Of a DNA stretch of 64,000 nt, positions 26,507 to 35,083 are shown piece after piece. The position numbers and the translations under genes are program-made. Position 1 is the first letter of the stretch. Every line of letters starts with the position of its first letter. This DNA comes from Bacteroidia bacterium (GTDB taxonomy: Bacteria; Bacteroidota; Bacteroidia; Bacteroidales; Prolixibacteraceae), in assembly GCA_025358025.1 (NCBI GenBank), contig JANYKW010000099.1:248001-312000 (forward strand), in the 5' to 3' direction. The notes beneath the pieces were generated by a model. It ran no database searches. It saw only the letters and a program-made list of their open reading frames with translations, and was not told the origin of the DNA.

Positions 26507-27157
26507 TTATATTTCAGCGAGTATGGTTTGACTGCCTGTTACTTCCTGGCAGAGCTCCACATTGACTTTTGTCCCGATTGGCAGATAAATATCCACCCTT
26601 GAACCAAAACGGATGAATCCGAGCTCGTCCTTTTGTGTAACCTGTTTACCTACATCGGAATAGGTGATAATTCGTTTTGCAACTGCACCAGCAATTTGTC
26701 TCACCAGTACCTCAGTGCCGTCAGCCATACGGATTACGGTAGTGGCCCGTTCATTCATGGTAGATGATTTGGGCAAATAGGCCGCCATAAAGTGGCCGCT
26801 GTGGTGTTTGAAATAGGTGATCTCACCAGGTACCGGGTTCCAGTTAATGTGGACATTATATACTGACATAAAGACAGAAACCTGCAACCGCCTGTCTTTA
26901 AAATATTCATTTTCTGTGGTCTCTTCGATTGCAACAATCATCCCATCTGCCGGTGATAAGACCGATCCGGGAGTTGCCTGGATCGTTCTGTGGGGATAGC
27001 GGAAAAATCGGATGGAAAGAATCAAAAATGGCAAAGTGGACAATAAAATAAAAACCCGAAATACAGTTTCTCCGGTTAGTCCTACTAAGTAATTGATTAT
27101 CAGCCAAATTAAAACAGCTACCAAGACTATTATATATCCTTCCTTGTGTAATCTCAT
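26507..27157 (-). CDS. psd: Phosphatidylserine decarboxylase (short, PSD-A type)
   Basis: Converts phosphatidylserine to phosphatidylethanolamine at the membrane. 216 residues, the short form without the long N-terminal region of E. coli Psd. One or two transmembrane helices lie at about 8-55. PADGMIVAIEE, VFMSVYNVHINWNPVPGEI and the LGFIRFGSRVDIYLP block follow; the Gly-Ser in FGS is the self-cleavage site that creates the pyruvoyl cofactor. Directly precedes pssA, which supplies its substrate. A roughly 200-bp gap holding a word array separates it from cdsA upstream. Confidence 0.96.
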   Translation of the reverse strand: MRLHKEGYIIVLVAVLIWLIINYLVGLTGETVFRVFILLSTLPFLILSIRFFRYPHRTIQATPGSVLSPADGMIVAIEETTENEYFKDRRLQVSVFMSVYNVHINWNPVPGEITYFKHHSGHFMAAYLPKSSTMNERATTVIRMADGTEVLVRQIAGAVAKRIITYSDVGKQVTQKDELGFIRFGSRVDIYLPIGTKVNVELCQEVTGSQTILAEI

Positions 27158-27242
27158 TCTCTTTTCATTAAGTCACACAAAAATAGTGAATATTTCGGGA
27201 ATCCGGTAATCCGATTGGGCGGTATTTCGAATGGCAATTTTT

Positions 27243-27360
27243 CAGGAGATGACGGAGATGACGGAGAGACGAAAAGACGGGAAAATACATATCAGCGCGT
27301 TCTTCACTACTGCCTGTTGCCTATTGCCTTCGGAAGGGACGGAAGGACGGAGACGAGGGG
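27243..27360. repeat. GACGG and TGCCT word arrays at the cdsA stop codon
   Basis: 27243-27281 holds GGAGATGACGGAGATGACGG-type units. 27311-27330 holds TGCCTGT/TGCCTAT/TGCCTTC units of 7 bp. 27331-27360 returns to GGGACGGAAGGACGGAGACG. The block ends exactly at the cdsA stop codon (27361-27363). Purine-rich and unlike the surrounding coding DNA. Confidence 0.75.
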
Positions 27361-28182
27361 CTAGCCGAAGAAGCTGATATAGAGGTAGACAAATGGGGTG
27401 GCAAAAAGGATACTGTCAAAACGATCGAGCAATCCGCCATGGCCGGGCAAAAATTTGCCGGAATCTTTCAATCCCAGGCTGCGCTTGAGCATCGATTCGA
27501 CTAAATCGCCAAGTGTTCCGGAAACAGTTATGATGGTTGCGATGATCAGCATAAGGCCCATTTCAAATCGGGGAAAAAAGTGATGCAATAACAGCGCAAA
27601 TACCAGCGATAAAAACCATCCGCCAAAGAAGCCCTCCCAGCTCTTTTTTGGTGATATTCTTTCAAAGAGTCTGTGTTTACCGAAGGTTACTCCAAATAAA
27701 TAGGCACCCGAATCGTATGCCCATATCAGAATAAACAGAAAAATAAGCAAAGTGGGATCGTACCTGTTGTTGAGTGGGATATCTGGGTAGACGAAGAAAT
27801 TTAAAAGTGAGAGGGGATAAATGACATATAGAATTCCGAAAACCGTGACTGATATATTCTCAAGCGGATTTTTTTTTGCTCTGAAGAGCTCATAAGCCGG
27901 AACAATAAAGAGCGAGGAAAGGCATAGCCCAAAGAGGTTGACTGTAACAACACCCTTGACATGAAGAAATGTAAATATAAAAATGACTCCCCCAATAATT
28001 ATACCTAAATTATTTTGCGGGGCAATACCAGCTATTTTTGACAACCTATAAAATTCCCTGAGGATAAAAATTGAAAACAATCCAAAAAGGAGAGCAAAAC
28101 TCCATGGTCCTAACAGAATGGATCCTAAAAGTACGACTGCAAAGAGCAGTCCGGAGATGCTCCTCTGATTAATTTCTTTCAA
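27361..28182 (-). CDS. cdsA: Phosphatidate cytidylyltransferase
   Basis: Activates phosphatidic acid with CTP to CDP-diacylglycerol, the precursor of all phospholipids here. 273 residues with about eight transmembrane helices. The C-terminal CDS signature is visible: GDLVESMLKRSLGLKDSGKF then LPGHGGLLDRFDSILFATP, with preceding SPKKSWEGFFGG. It sits in the same direction as ftsH and DUF2007 (2 bp after the DUF2007 stop) and upstream of psd and pssA, so the three phospholipid steps CdsA, PssA and Psd are in one cluster. Confidence 0.96.
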   Translation of the reverse strand: MKEINQRSISGLLFAVVLLGSILLGPWSFALLFGLFSIFILREFYRLSKIAGIAPQNNLGIIIGGVIFIFTFLHVKGVVTVNLFGLCLSSLFIVPAYELFRAKKNPLENISVTVFGILYVIYPLSLLNFFVYPDIPLNNRYDPTLLIFLFILIWAYDSGAYLFGVTFGKHRLFERISPKKSWEGFFGGWFLSLVFALLLHHFFPRFEMGLMLIIATIITVSGTLGDLVESMLKRSLGLKDSGKFLPGHGGLLDRFDSILFATPFVYLYISFFG

Positions 28183-28184
28183 AT

Positions 28185-28394
28185 TTAGCCTTTTTTAAGT
28201 TGATCCAGTAATTGCACAGCATGCTCCTCATCCTGCTCTTCGATGTATAATTCTACATCTCCGAAGTTGTTGTAGGAAGAGTCTTTTTGATTCATAATCA
28301 CAGAATTGATGCCATTTTCTTCCAGAATATCATGGGCAATCAATACCTTAAATTGATCATCAGAAAAATAGACTTTTTTCCAATTTTTTTCCAT
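28185..28394 (-). CDS. DUF2007 small protein
   Basis: 69 residues, no signal peptide: KVYFSDDQFKVLIAHDILEENGINSVIMNQKDSSYNNFGDVELYIEEQDEEHAVQLLDQL. This is a DUF2007 (signal-transducing PII-like) fold: a ferredoxin-like alpha/beta domain with the hallmark GxxxLxxxxI... and a C-terminal acidic helix. Function is unknown. It is embedded between ftsH (12 bp) and cdsA (2 bp), so it is cotranscribed with membrane quality-control and phospholipid genes. Confidence 0.85.
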   Translation of the reverse strand: MEKNWKKVYFSDDQFKVLIAHDILEENGINSVIMNQKDSSYNNFGDVELYIEEQDEEHAVQLLDQLKKG

Positions 28395-28406
28395 AAAATA
28401 TGACTG

Positions 28407-30449
28407 TTATGCAACAGTATTGTTCTCCTCAGTGGCAGGTGCTTCCAGCCCGGGAATATTCACATCAGGTCCTATTTCTTCATCTCTGGTTTTGTTCCAT
28501 GGTCTTGGACCAAATACATGCTCCAGATCTTCGGTAAAGATGACCTCTCTTTCAAGAAGCAGTTCTGCCAGTTTTTTATGTCCTTCCGCGTTGGTAATCA
28601 GAATGCTTTTAGCCCGTTCGTATTCCTTGTTAATGATCACATTTACTTCGGAGTCGATTATTTCTGCGGTTTTTTCACTGTAAGGTTTGGTGAATGAATA
28701 ATCAGTCTGACCTGTAGAATCGTAGTAGCTGACCTTTCCAATCTTGTCGCTCATGCCAAAATAGGAGACCATGGCAAAAGATGTTCTCGTAACTTTTTCC
28801 AGATCGTTTTGTGCACCAGAAGAGATGGATGAGAAGATTAGTTCCTCGGCTGCCCTTCCGCCTAAAGTGGCACAAATTTCATCAAGCATTTGTACCTTGG
28901 TGGTAATCTGGCGCTCTTCGGGCAGGTACCATGCGGCACCCAGGGCTTTACCGCGTGGAACGATAGTAACTTTCACCAGTGGATGGGCATGTTCGAGCAA
29001 CCAGCTTACCGTTGCGTGACCGGCTTCATGGTAGGCAATTGTTGCTTTTTCATTTACTGTAATAATTTTATTTTTCTTCTCCAGTCCGCCGATGATTCTG
29101 TCCACAGCATCCAGAAAGTCCTGTTTTTCAACCACCTCTTTCATTTTTCTTGCGGCTATCAATGCTGCCTCATTACAGACATTTGCAATATCTGCCCCGG
29201 AGAATCCGGGAGTCTGTTTGGCCAGAAAATCAACATTTACGTCGGTCCCCAGTTTCAGGGGGCGGAGGTGTACCTGAAAGATCTCTTTGCGGTCGATCAT
29301 ATCAGGCAGTTCAACATGAATCTGACGGTCAAACCGTCCGGCACGCATCAGCGCCCTGTCGAGTATGTCGGCTCTGTTGGTAGCAGCAAGGATGATTACA
29401 CCCGAATTGGTATCAAATCCATCCATCTCCGTCAGCAACTGGTTCAGTGTATTTTCGCGTTCGTCGTTGGATCCCATGTTGGGGTTGCGTCCGCGGGCCC
29501 GGCCAATGGCATCTATTTCATCAATAAAGACGATACAGGGTGATTTTTCTTTGGCTTGTTTGAAGAGGTCACGAACACGGGACGCACCAACTCCAACAAA
29601 CATCTCGACAAAGTCTGATCCTGACATGGAAAAGAAAGGTACTTCGGCTTCGCCGGCGACGGCTTTTGCGAGCAAAGTTTTCCCTGTTCCCGGAGGGCCT
29701 ACGAGCAGGGCACCTTTGGGGATTTTACCACCAAGTTTGGTGTAACGCTCAGGATTTTTGAGGAACTCAACAATCTCCTGAATCTCCTGTTTGGCTTCGG
29801 CCAAACCGGCAACTTCCTTGAAAGTGGTTGAAACTCTCGATTCTTTGTCAAAAACCTTGGCCTGAGATTTTCCGACACTGAAGATATTTCCTGCACCACC
29901 TCCCCCTTTGCTCATCCTGCGGAAGATCCAGAAATAAAAAAATACCAATATCAGAATAGGGAATATCCAGCTGAAAATCTCAGAAAAATAGTTGGTACGG
30001 GTTTCATAGGTTAGCGTAACTCGTGCTGTTTCTCCAACCTCCTCCTGCGCTTTCTCAAGATTCGACTCAAAAACATCTACCGACCCGATGTTGAAAGTAA
30101 AATGAGGTCCGGTTTTGGGTGGTTCAGAAATTCCCTGGCTTAATTTTGCCTTGTATTTTTCTAAGGAGCTCTCCTTTAAGAAAATTTCTGCTTCAGTTTT
30201 GTTGACGATAACTATTTTATCAACATCCCCGTTCTTGAGCATCGTATTTTTTACTTCACGCCAATTGGTTTCAACCGGTCGGCCGCTTGTCCCGTACACA
30301 AACTGAATGTATAGAAAGACAACAAGTAAAATTCCATAAACGTATACGATATTAAACTTGAAAGAAGAAGGTTTGTTGGGACCTCCCATCGGGCTCTTGT
30401 TTGTTTTGCCGGCAACCGGACCTTTTGTATTTGTTTTCTTTTCTGCCAT
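28407..30449 (-). CDS. ftsH: ATP-dependent zinc metalloprotease FtsH
   Basis: Membrane-anchored AAA+ protease that extracts and degrades membrane and cytoplasmic proteins. 680 residues. A polar, Lys/Asn/Gly-rich N-terminal tail (1-30) precedes transmembrane helix 1 (about 33-52); helix 2 lies near 158-178 ([17 protein letters not shown]). The AAA domain has Walker [15 protein letters not shown] (about 250), Walker [13 protein letters not shown] and the SRH region [21 protein letters not shown]. Zinc protease motif H474-E-A-G-H478 is intact, with the third ligand in the LEKVTR helix region. Follows rsfS by 6 bp. Confidence 0.98.
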   Translation of the reverse strand: MAEKKTNTKGPVAGKTNKSPMGGPNKPSSFKFNIVYVYGILLVVFLYIQFVYGTSGRPVETNWREVKNTMLKNGDVDKIVIVNKTEAEIFLKESSLEKYKAKLSQGISEPPKTGPHFTFNIGSVDVFESNLEKAQEEVGETARVTLTYETRTNYFSEIFSWIFPILILVFFYFWIFRRMSKGGGGAGNIFSVGKSQAKVFDKESRVSTTFKEVAGLAEAKQEIQEIVEFLKNPERYTKLGGKIPKGALLVGPPGTGKTLLAKAVAGEAEVPFFSMSGSDFVEMFVGVGASRVRDLFKQAKEKSPCIVFIDEIDAIGRARGRNPNMGSNDERENTLNQLLTEMDGFDTNSGVIILAATNRADILDRALMRAGRFDRQIHVELPDMIDRKEIFQVHLRPLKLGTDVNVDFLAKQTPGFSGADIANVCNEAALIAARKMKEVVEKQDFLDAVDRIIGGLEKKNKIITVNEKATIAYHEAGHATVSWLLEHAHPLVKVTIVPRGKALGAAWYLPEERQITTKVQMLDEICATLGGRAAEELIFSSISSGAQNDLEKVTRTSFAMVSYFGMSDKIGKVSYYDSTGQTDYSFTKPYSEKTAEIIDSEVNVIINKEYERAKSILITNAEGHKKLAELLLEREVIFTEDLEHVFGPRPWNKTRDEEIGPDVNIPGLEAPATEENNTVA

Positions 30450-30455
30450 AACAAT

Positions 30456-30833
30456 TTAAGCGTCTGCTTCTATATTAAAAATGGTTCCATCTCCCCAGAG
30501 TGATTCAAGATCATAAAACCTTCTGAAAGGTTCCTGAAAAATGTGAACCATAACGTTCACATAGTCAAGCAAAATCCATTGTGCATTCTGAAATCCATCC
30601 TGCCGCCAGACTTTCTCCCTGGCCAGTTCCTCCACACTTTCTTCCACAGATCGTGCGATCGCATCAACATGCGTGTTGGAACTGCCGTGACAGATGATGA
30701 AGTTGTCACATTCGGCTTCGCCCTCAGCTGACAGATCAATGTTGATAATTTCCAATCCTTTTTTACGTCTGATACCCTCTACGATGGCATCCACCAAATC
30801 GAACCGGCCCTTTTCACTGTCGTTCTGAGTCAT
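30456..30833 (-). CDS. rsfS: Ribosomal silencing factor RsfS
   Basis: Binds ribosomal protein uL14 and blocks subunit joining during starvation. I place the start at the ATG 30831-30833 (125 residues, MTQNDSEKGRFDL) and not at an in-frame ATG 45 bp upstream, because the promoter box TATCTTTG lies between the two. Family motifs: IVEGIRRKKGLEIINIDLS, CDNFIICHGSSNTHVDAIARSV, GFQNAQWILLDYVNVMVHIF and FYDLESLWGDG. First gene of the rsfS-ftsH-DUF2007-cdsA-psd-pssA run. Confidence 0.95.
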   Translation of the reverse strand: MTQNDSEKGRFDLVDAIVEGIRRKKGLEIINIDLSAEGEAECDNFIICHGSSNTHVDAIARSVEESVEELAREKVWRQDGFQNAQWILLDYVNVMVHIFQEPFRRFYDLESLWGDGTIFNIEADA

Positions 30834-30850
30834 AGAATGATTTATAAACA

Positions 30851-30879
30851 CAAAGATAGTTGTTTTAACTGATTCCAAA
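30851..30879 (-). promoter_or_regulatory. Promoter of the rsfS-ftsH cluster
   Basis: On the minus strand TTTG (30876-30879), 17-bp spacer, TATCTTTG (30851-30858), close to the Bacteroidota consensus. It predicts transcription starting about 10 bp before the rsfS ATG. Confidence 0.65.
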
Positions 30880-30948
30880 AAAACTCTTTAGGTGCCTGAT
30901 CTCCCGATTATCGTTTAACTTTACATGATATAATACCAAAACAAAAAG

Positions 30949-31683
30949 ATGATAGGATCAACCATCGTACACCTGGACAAGGTCGATTCGACCAATAACT
31001 ATGCCGCAAGGGAATTGCTGACAAAAAGTCTGAATGAGGGGACAGTTTTTACAGCAACTTGTCAGCAGTCGGGCAGGGGGACGGGTATTTCGCAGTGGGA
31101 AAGTTCGGTTGGCCTAAATCTGACGATCAGTATGGTGCTGTATCCCAGGAAGATTGAGGTTTGTAATCAGTTTGCAATATCACAGGCAATATCCCTGGGT
31201 TTGGTCGATTTTTTATCCCAACATGTGCAAAAGGTGTCTATCAAGTGGCCAAATGATATCTATGTGGATGACAGAAAGATAGCTGGTATTTTAATTGAGA
31301 CGGTTATCAGTGCCGGAAAATTTTCAAGAGCGATTATTGGTATAGGCCTGAATATTAACCAGGAGATTTTCGTCTCCGATGCACCCAACCCGGTATCCCT
31401 AAAAAATCTGACAGAGAGGAACTATGATCTGGAGGAAGTATTGGACGCTTTGTGCGACAAACTTGACAAAAGATACCTTTCCCTGATTCATGGTGACTTT
31501 GACACCCTGAATAACGATTACCAACAAGTTCTATATAAAAGAGGGATTTGGGCAAATTTCAGGGCTGATGAGATCGATTTTGAAGGAAGGATTACCGGTG
31601 TAGGCAAGGATGGACCACTGCTGATAGAAACCCGTGCAGGGGAGGTACAAGGTTTTATGTTCAAAGAGGTAGTTTTTAAGTAA
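30949..31683 (+). CDS. birA: Biotin-[acetyl-CoA-carboxylase] ligase (monofunctional BirA)
   Basis: Activates biotin with ATP and attaches it to carboxylase carrier domains. 244 residues, group I: catalytic and C-terminal domains only, without the DNA-binding HTH of E. coli BirA, so it is not a repressor. Motifs: VDSTNNYAARELL, QQSGRGTGISQWES (biotinyl-AMP binding GRG loop, here GRGTGI), KWPNDIYVDDRKIAGILIE with the catalytic Lys, and GIGLNINQ. The C-terminal SH3-like domain covers about 195-244. Divergent from rsfS, as in many Bacteroidota. Confidence 0.95.
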   Translation: MIGSTIVHLDKVDSTNNYAARELLTKSLNEGTVFTATCQQSGRGTGISQWESSVGLNLTISMVLYPRKIEVCNQFAISQAISLGLVDFLSQHVQKVSIKWPNDIYVDDRKIAGILIETVISAGKFSRAIIGIGLNINQEIFVSDAPNPVSLKNLTERNYDLEEVLDALCDKLDKRYLSLIHGDFDTLNNDYQQVLYKRGIWANFRADEIDFEGRITGVGKDGPLLIETRAGEVQGFMFKEVVFK

Positions 31684-31734
31684 CTAAAGTCGGTACTCCC
31701 AAATAACATATAGTCAAGCACAAATAGATTAACT

Positions 31735-31762
31735 CGAAGTACTCTAAGTACTTGAAGTACTT
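31735..31762. repeat. 9-bp AGTACTT array overlapping the end of the SRPBCC gene
   Basis: On the minus strand three tandem 9-bp units AGTACTTCA, AGTACTTAG, AGTACTTCG follow one another. The second contains the SRPBCC stop codon (TAG, 31744-31746) and the first encodes its last residues, so the array extends into the coding sequence. Confidence 0.8.
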
Positions 31763-32223
31763 TCCTCCCCGTAGTCTATAGTCGTGAGCAAATCCGCCAG
31801 TTTATCAATACCCTTCTCCAAATAATCCCCAACCATCATTTTGATCATCATGTTTAATTCGGCATGCAATGTAAGTCTAATTTTGCAAGCATTTTCTTTA
31901 ATATCAGCAAGTTGAACCCATAGAATTATCGAAAAGGGCATCGATTTATCTCCCTGTATTTTTATTGTCTTATAGGGTTCCCGCTCAATAATTTCTATCC
32001 CGACATTTCCGACCGGACTGATTTTAAAGCTGCAACGATCTTCTGTTGCAGTAAAATCTTCAAATTTAAAACCTTTTGTGTCGACCCCTTTTCTGTTAAG
32101 TTCTTCAATTTTCTCGGCCGAAACAAACTGTTCCAGGTTTTTTAGACTTGAAAGCTTGGCAAATACCAATTCCTGTGAATAATTGATTTCACGAGGTTCA
32201 CTTATGTATTTTTCTAATCCCAT
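31744..32223 (-). CDS. SRPBCC (START-like) superfamily protein
   Basis: 159 residues from the ATG 32221-32223; an upstream in-frame ATG would add a tail outside the fold and across the pyrE hairpin region. Pattern fits a helix-grip (Bet v1/START-like) domain: opening strand SEPREINYSQELVFAKLSSLKNLEQFV, central strands RCSFKISPVGNVGIEIIEREPYKTIKIQG and FSIILWVQLADI, and a long C-terminal helix LNMMIKMMVGDYLEKGIDKLADLL. Such proteins bind hydrophobic ligands; the ligand here is unknown. Cytoplasmic. The last residues (STSST) and stop are encoded by a 9-bp repeat array, which suggests the end was altered recently. Downstream of pyrE on the same strand. Confidence 0.85.
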   Translation of the reverse strand: MGLEKYISEPREINYSQELVFAKLSSLKNLEQFVSAEKIEELNRKGVDTKGFKFEDFTATEDRCSFKISPVGNVGIEIIEREPYKTIKIQGDKSMPFSIILWVQLADIKENACKIRLTLHAELNMMIKMMVGDYLEKGIDKLADLLTTIDYGEESTSST

Positions 32224-32265
32224 GATGCTGTCGGTTAGGTACTTAAATTTCTGTTGGTGGAGGAT

Positions 32266-32289
32266 AGGGTGGCCATAAAGGGCCACCCC
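32266..32289. other. Perfect hairpin between pyrE and the SRPBCC gene
   Basis: AGGGTGGCC (32266-32274), loop ATAAAG, GGCCACCCT (32281-32289): a perfect 9-bp GC-rich stem. No T-run follows on the minus strand, so it may be an intercistronic processing or attenuation hairpin and not a full terminator. Confidence 0.55.
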
Positions 32290-32290
32290 T

Positions 32291-32328
32291 ACTTTATCCT
32301 TTTTACTTTATCCTCTATCCTTATTTTA
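32291..32328. repeat. TTTATCC word array at the pyrE stop codon
   Basis: ACTTTATCCTTTT, ACTTTATCC, TCTATCC, TTATTTTA: same word family as at 15754-15780. The right end includes the pyrE stop codon (32326-32328). Confidence 0.75.
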
Positions 32329-32958
32329 CTTCCCCCAGATTTCAGGGTTTTTGCGCCAATTGTTCAGACTCTCGAGCTGTTCATCATTGATTTCACCTGA
32401 CTCATAGGCCAGTTTCAGCAATATGTTGTAGTTGCTGAGAGTTGTTAGTTCAATGCCGGCGGTCTCAAAATTTTTGGCTGCATGTGGAAAATTGTAGGTG
32501 AAAATGGCCAGCATTCCCAGTACTTCTGCACCATACTTGCGAACGGCATCAGCAGCATTCAGCGAGCTGGTGCCTGTTGATACCAGATCCTCAATGATCA
32601 CTGTTTTTGTGCCCTGGGGAATATCTCCTTCTATCAGGTTTTCAAGTCCATGGCCTTTGGGAGCAGCCCGAATATAGATAAATGGCAGTCCAAGCTTTTC
32701 AGCGACCAGTGCTCCGTGTGCAATGGCTCCTGTTGCTACGCCTGCAATGGCTTCGGCTTCGGGATATTTCTCCTTTACCAGACGTACAAATTCCCCACAA
32801 ATAAATGTGCGTGTTGCAGGATACGACAGGATCTTTCTGTTGTCGCAATAAATGGGTGCTTTCCATCCGGAAGCCCAGGTAAAAGGTGCATCTGGCTGAA
32901 TTTTTATTGTATTGATTGCAAGTAACTGTCTGGCAACTTCAATTTGTCTTTGCTCCAT
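32326..32958 (-). CDS. pyrE: Orotate phosphoribosyltransferase
   Basis: Joins orotate and PRPP to orotidine 5'-phosphate in pyrimidine synthesis. 210 residues, typical length. Visible: TWASGWKAPIYCDNRKILSYP, the loop GVATGAIAHGALVAEKLGLPFIYIRAAPKGHG with the catalytic lysine region, and the PRPP-binding motif TVIIEDLVSTGTSSLNAADAV. A TAACTTTG promoter element lies 15 bp upstream. Followed by the hairpin and the SRPBCC gene. Confidence 0.97.
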   Translation of the reverse strand: MEQRQIEVARQLLAINTIKIQPDAPFTWASGWKAPIYCDNRKILSYPATRTFICGEFVRLVKEKYPEAEAIAGVATGAIAHGALVAEKLGLPFIYIRAAPKGHGLENLIEGDIPQGTKTVIIEDLVSTGTSSLNAADAVRKYGAEVLGMLAIFTYNFPHAAKNFETAGIELTTLSNYNILLKLAYESGEINDEQLESLNNWRKNPEIWGK

Positions 32959-32972
32959 CTTCGTTTTTTATG

Positions 32973-32980
32973 CAAAGTTA
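32973..32980 (-). promoter_or_regulatory. Candidate -7 promoter element for pyrE
   Basis: Minus strand TAACTTTG, matching TAnnTTTG, 15-22 bp upstream of the pyrE ATG. A very short leader is implied. No -33 TTG seen. Confidence 0.5.
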
Positions 32981-33066
32981 AGCTTATTTACTATTTTTTA
33001 ATTGGCGGGAGGTTAAAGTTTTGTGACATTTATGGCACAAAATCGAATATTCAAGCGTTGGGGACC

Positions 33067-34464
33067 TTATTTTCTGAACCGGCTTTCCCGATAAATTTTC
33101 ACAAACAGCGACTCGAAATTATGTGAAGGTGACAATGCCGGCGAAAGCATTAGATTCATATCAGGTGAAATCAGATAAAAAGTAGGAACGGCTTTGATCC
33201 TGTAATCCAAGGTGGCCTGATCAGGATGGATAGCCTCACTAAGCTCCCATGGGTATTTTTTCTCAACCCAGAGTTTTACTGCATCCTGAAAATTTTTATC
33301 CATTGAAACGGGTACGATAGTCAGGACCGAATTTAGCCTTTTATCCATACTGACGAGTGAGTCCAACTCCGCTTTGCTCTCTTTGCTGTCACTTTTGAAG
33401 AATGCCAGGTAGATGAATTTCCCGTTTGAACGGACCGATGATACTTCCCCTTTCTGATTTTTTAAGGCTATTTCAGGTGTCTTGCTTCCCTCCTGAAGGG
33501 AAATGATCATGGCGAGTATCCCCGGAAGGGAAACTTTCAAAGGTTCAAAAGAACATTGGGCTTTGGCCTCCTTAAGCCCATTCAGCATATGTTGCCTGTC
33601 GAACTTGTTTGAGTAAAAGCCGTCATAAAAGCTCTTAACTGCCAATAATTCCGCTATATCTCTTTTGAATCCTATGCTAATCAGGTTGTTGGTAAATTCA
33701 TTAAAATTACCTTGCAAAGCTGGCCTGATGAAATCTTTTTGACGGATATCCTGCGATTTGCGGGTCAGATAATCTGAAAACATGGATCTGAAAAGATGCT
33801 GCCAGGCCGGATGGGTCATGAATACATCTTTTGATGTGAAATAATTTTTGGCGATGCCTTCTTTGTCCTGAAGCATGACGGCATATTCAATTTCTCCGTA
33901 AGAGTATGTTTTTAAGGTGTTAAAGTAAATACGGTTTCCGGTAGGGTAATTTTTTTCCAGTCTGGCAATGATGGCTTTCAGGGTATCCTTTGATTTTTTC
34001 TGATAAAGATCATGCGTGTGGAGGACGAGTTCCCTGTTGTAATCGGTCAGAAATGCCCTTACCTGCGAATTGAGGTCAGAAGGTTTGGCATCTTTGAGTC
34101 CCAACCAATAGAGTTCAGGCTCAAAATAGGGACTCGCAGCCTCCTGGGCTGTTCGGGGAGCAAAGGCCGGCAATGAAATTTGATACTGAGCAGCAGGTTC
34201 TGCCACCAATGTTCCCCTGTATTTTTCAAGATCAGCATAAATCTCCGTGGGCTGATCAACTTTGAAATAGAGTTTGAAAGTTCCGTCTTCTCCGATGGTG
34301 GTTTTTGCCAATCTTACTGGCTGGTGTGTGATGGGCTCGGGATATGTATAGAAAACAAGCTCTTTGCCAGCATATCCCGGAGCCTGACCGCTGATGGAAC
34401 CCATTTGTCCAAAAAGCGGACCAAAGCAAAGCGTGAAAAAAAGGAGCAGAAGTGTTCGGGACAT
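33067..34464 (-). CDS. Secreted thioredoxin-fold protein lacking the CxxC
   Basis: 465 residues from the ATG 34462-34464, 2 bp after the coaD stop. Signal peptide about 1-20 (MSRTLLLLFFTLCFGPLFGQ). Residues 20-110 are a beta-sandwich like the DUF4369-type N-terminal domain of Bacteroidota thiol-disulfide proteins (GSISGQAPGYAGKELVFYTY, LAKTTIGEDGTFKLYFKV). A long helical middle follows. The last ~135 residues (TPEIALKNQKGEVSSVRSNGKFIYLAFFKSD..., MDKNFQDAVKLWVEK, YRIKAVPTFYLISPD with the cis-Pro VPTF) are a TlpA/AhpC-like thioredoxin fold, but the active-site position reads FFKSDSKESKAEL, with no cysteine. It therefore cannot do thiol exchange; a chaperone or binding role is possible. Confidence 0.8.
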   Translation of the reverse strand: MSRTLLLLFFTLCFGPLFGQMGSISGQAPGYAGKELVFYTYPEPITHQPVRLAKTTIGEDGTFKLYFKVDQPTEIYADLEKYRGTLVAEPAAQYQISLPAFAPRTAQEAASPYFEPELYWLGLKDAKPSDLNSQVRAFLTDYNRELVLHTHDLYQKKSKDTLKAIIARLEKNYPTGNRIYFNTLKTYSYGEIEYAVMLQDKEGIAKNYFTSKDVFMTHPAWQHLFRSMFSDYLTRKSQDIRQKDFIRPALQGNFNEFTNNLISIGFKRDIAELLAVKSFYDGFYSNKFDRQHMLNGLKEAKAQCSFEPLKVSLPGILAMIISLQEGSKTPEIALKNQKGEVSSVRSNGKFIYLAFFKSDSKESKAELDSLVSMDKRLNSVLTIVPVSMDKNFQDAVKLWVEKKYPWELSEAIHPDQATLDYRIKAVPTFYLISPDMNLMLSPALSPSHNFESLFVKIYRESRFRK

Positions 34465-34466
34465 AA

Positions 34467-34955
34467 TCAAAAATCTTCCGGGTCTTCGTAAAAATCTTCT
34501 ATGTTAAAACAAGCAGGAAGAAATTGAGAGGCATCACCGCGGTGCCGGAGAATGTCTCTGACGATGGTTGAAGATATGGCTGTATGTTCAGGCAGTGTTA
34601 GCAAAAATACAGTTTCAATATCTTCGTACATCTTCTTGTTAATCTGTCCGATTGCACGTTCATATTCGAAGTCGGAAGCTGTCCGGAGACCTCTCAGGAT
34701 ATACTGTGCATGAACTTTCCTGCAGTAGTCGACTGTAAGTCCTTCATATTTACCAACTTTTATTTTGGGTTCATCCTGAAAAACCAGTTTTATCCAATCC
34801 TTGCGTTTCGGCAACGGGTAGTAAGCCCTTTTATTGGAATTGTATCCAATCATGATGATGATTTCATCAAACATGGGCAAAGCCCTGCGAATGATCGACT
34901 CATGTCCGATCGTGAAAGGATCAAATGAACCGGGAAAGACAGCGATTCTCTTCAT
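34467..34955 (-). CDS. coaD: Pantetheine-phosphate adenylyltransferase
   Basis: Transfers AMP from ATP to 4'-phosphopantetheine, the penultimate step in coenzyme A synthesis. 162 residues, normal length. The nucleotidyl-transferase motif GSFDPFTIGHESII (T/HxGH), the SNKRAYYPL, ILRGLRTASDFEYE and ISSTIVRDILRHRGD segments are all present. Its stop is 2 bp before the start of the thioredoxin-fold gene, so the two are likely cotranscribed and coupled. Confidence 0.97.
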   Translation of the reverse strand: MKRIAVFPGSFDPFTIGHESIIRRALPMFDEIIIMIGYNSNKRAYYPLPKRKDWIKLVFQDEPKIKVGKYEGLTVDYCRKVHAQYILRGLRTASDFEYERAIGQINKKMYEDIETVFLLTLPEHTAISSTIVRDILRHRGDASQFLPACFNIEDFYEDPEDF

Positions 34956-35034
34956 ATGGGATTTTTACTATTACAAATCTATAAAGAAAAGACTGAAAAT
35001 CTTAAATTCGCTGCAATCATTCCTGATATATCGC

Positions 35035-35042
35035 TATTTTTG
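35035..35042 (+). promoter_or_regulatory. Candidate -7 promoter element for hydF
   Basis: TATTTTTG, a TAnnTTTG match, 42 bp before the hydF ATG in the gap to divergent coaD. Confidence 0.45.
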
Positions 35043-35083
35043 AGGCAAACGTTCGTTTTAAGAGATCCAATTTTATCATAACC

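Noticed and set aside
28890-29543. 217-codon plus-strand frame inside ftsH
   Set aside because: Entirely antisense to the conserved AAA and protease domains of ftsH; no family pattern.
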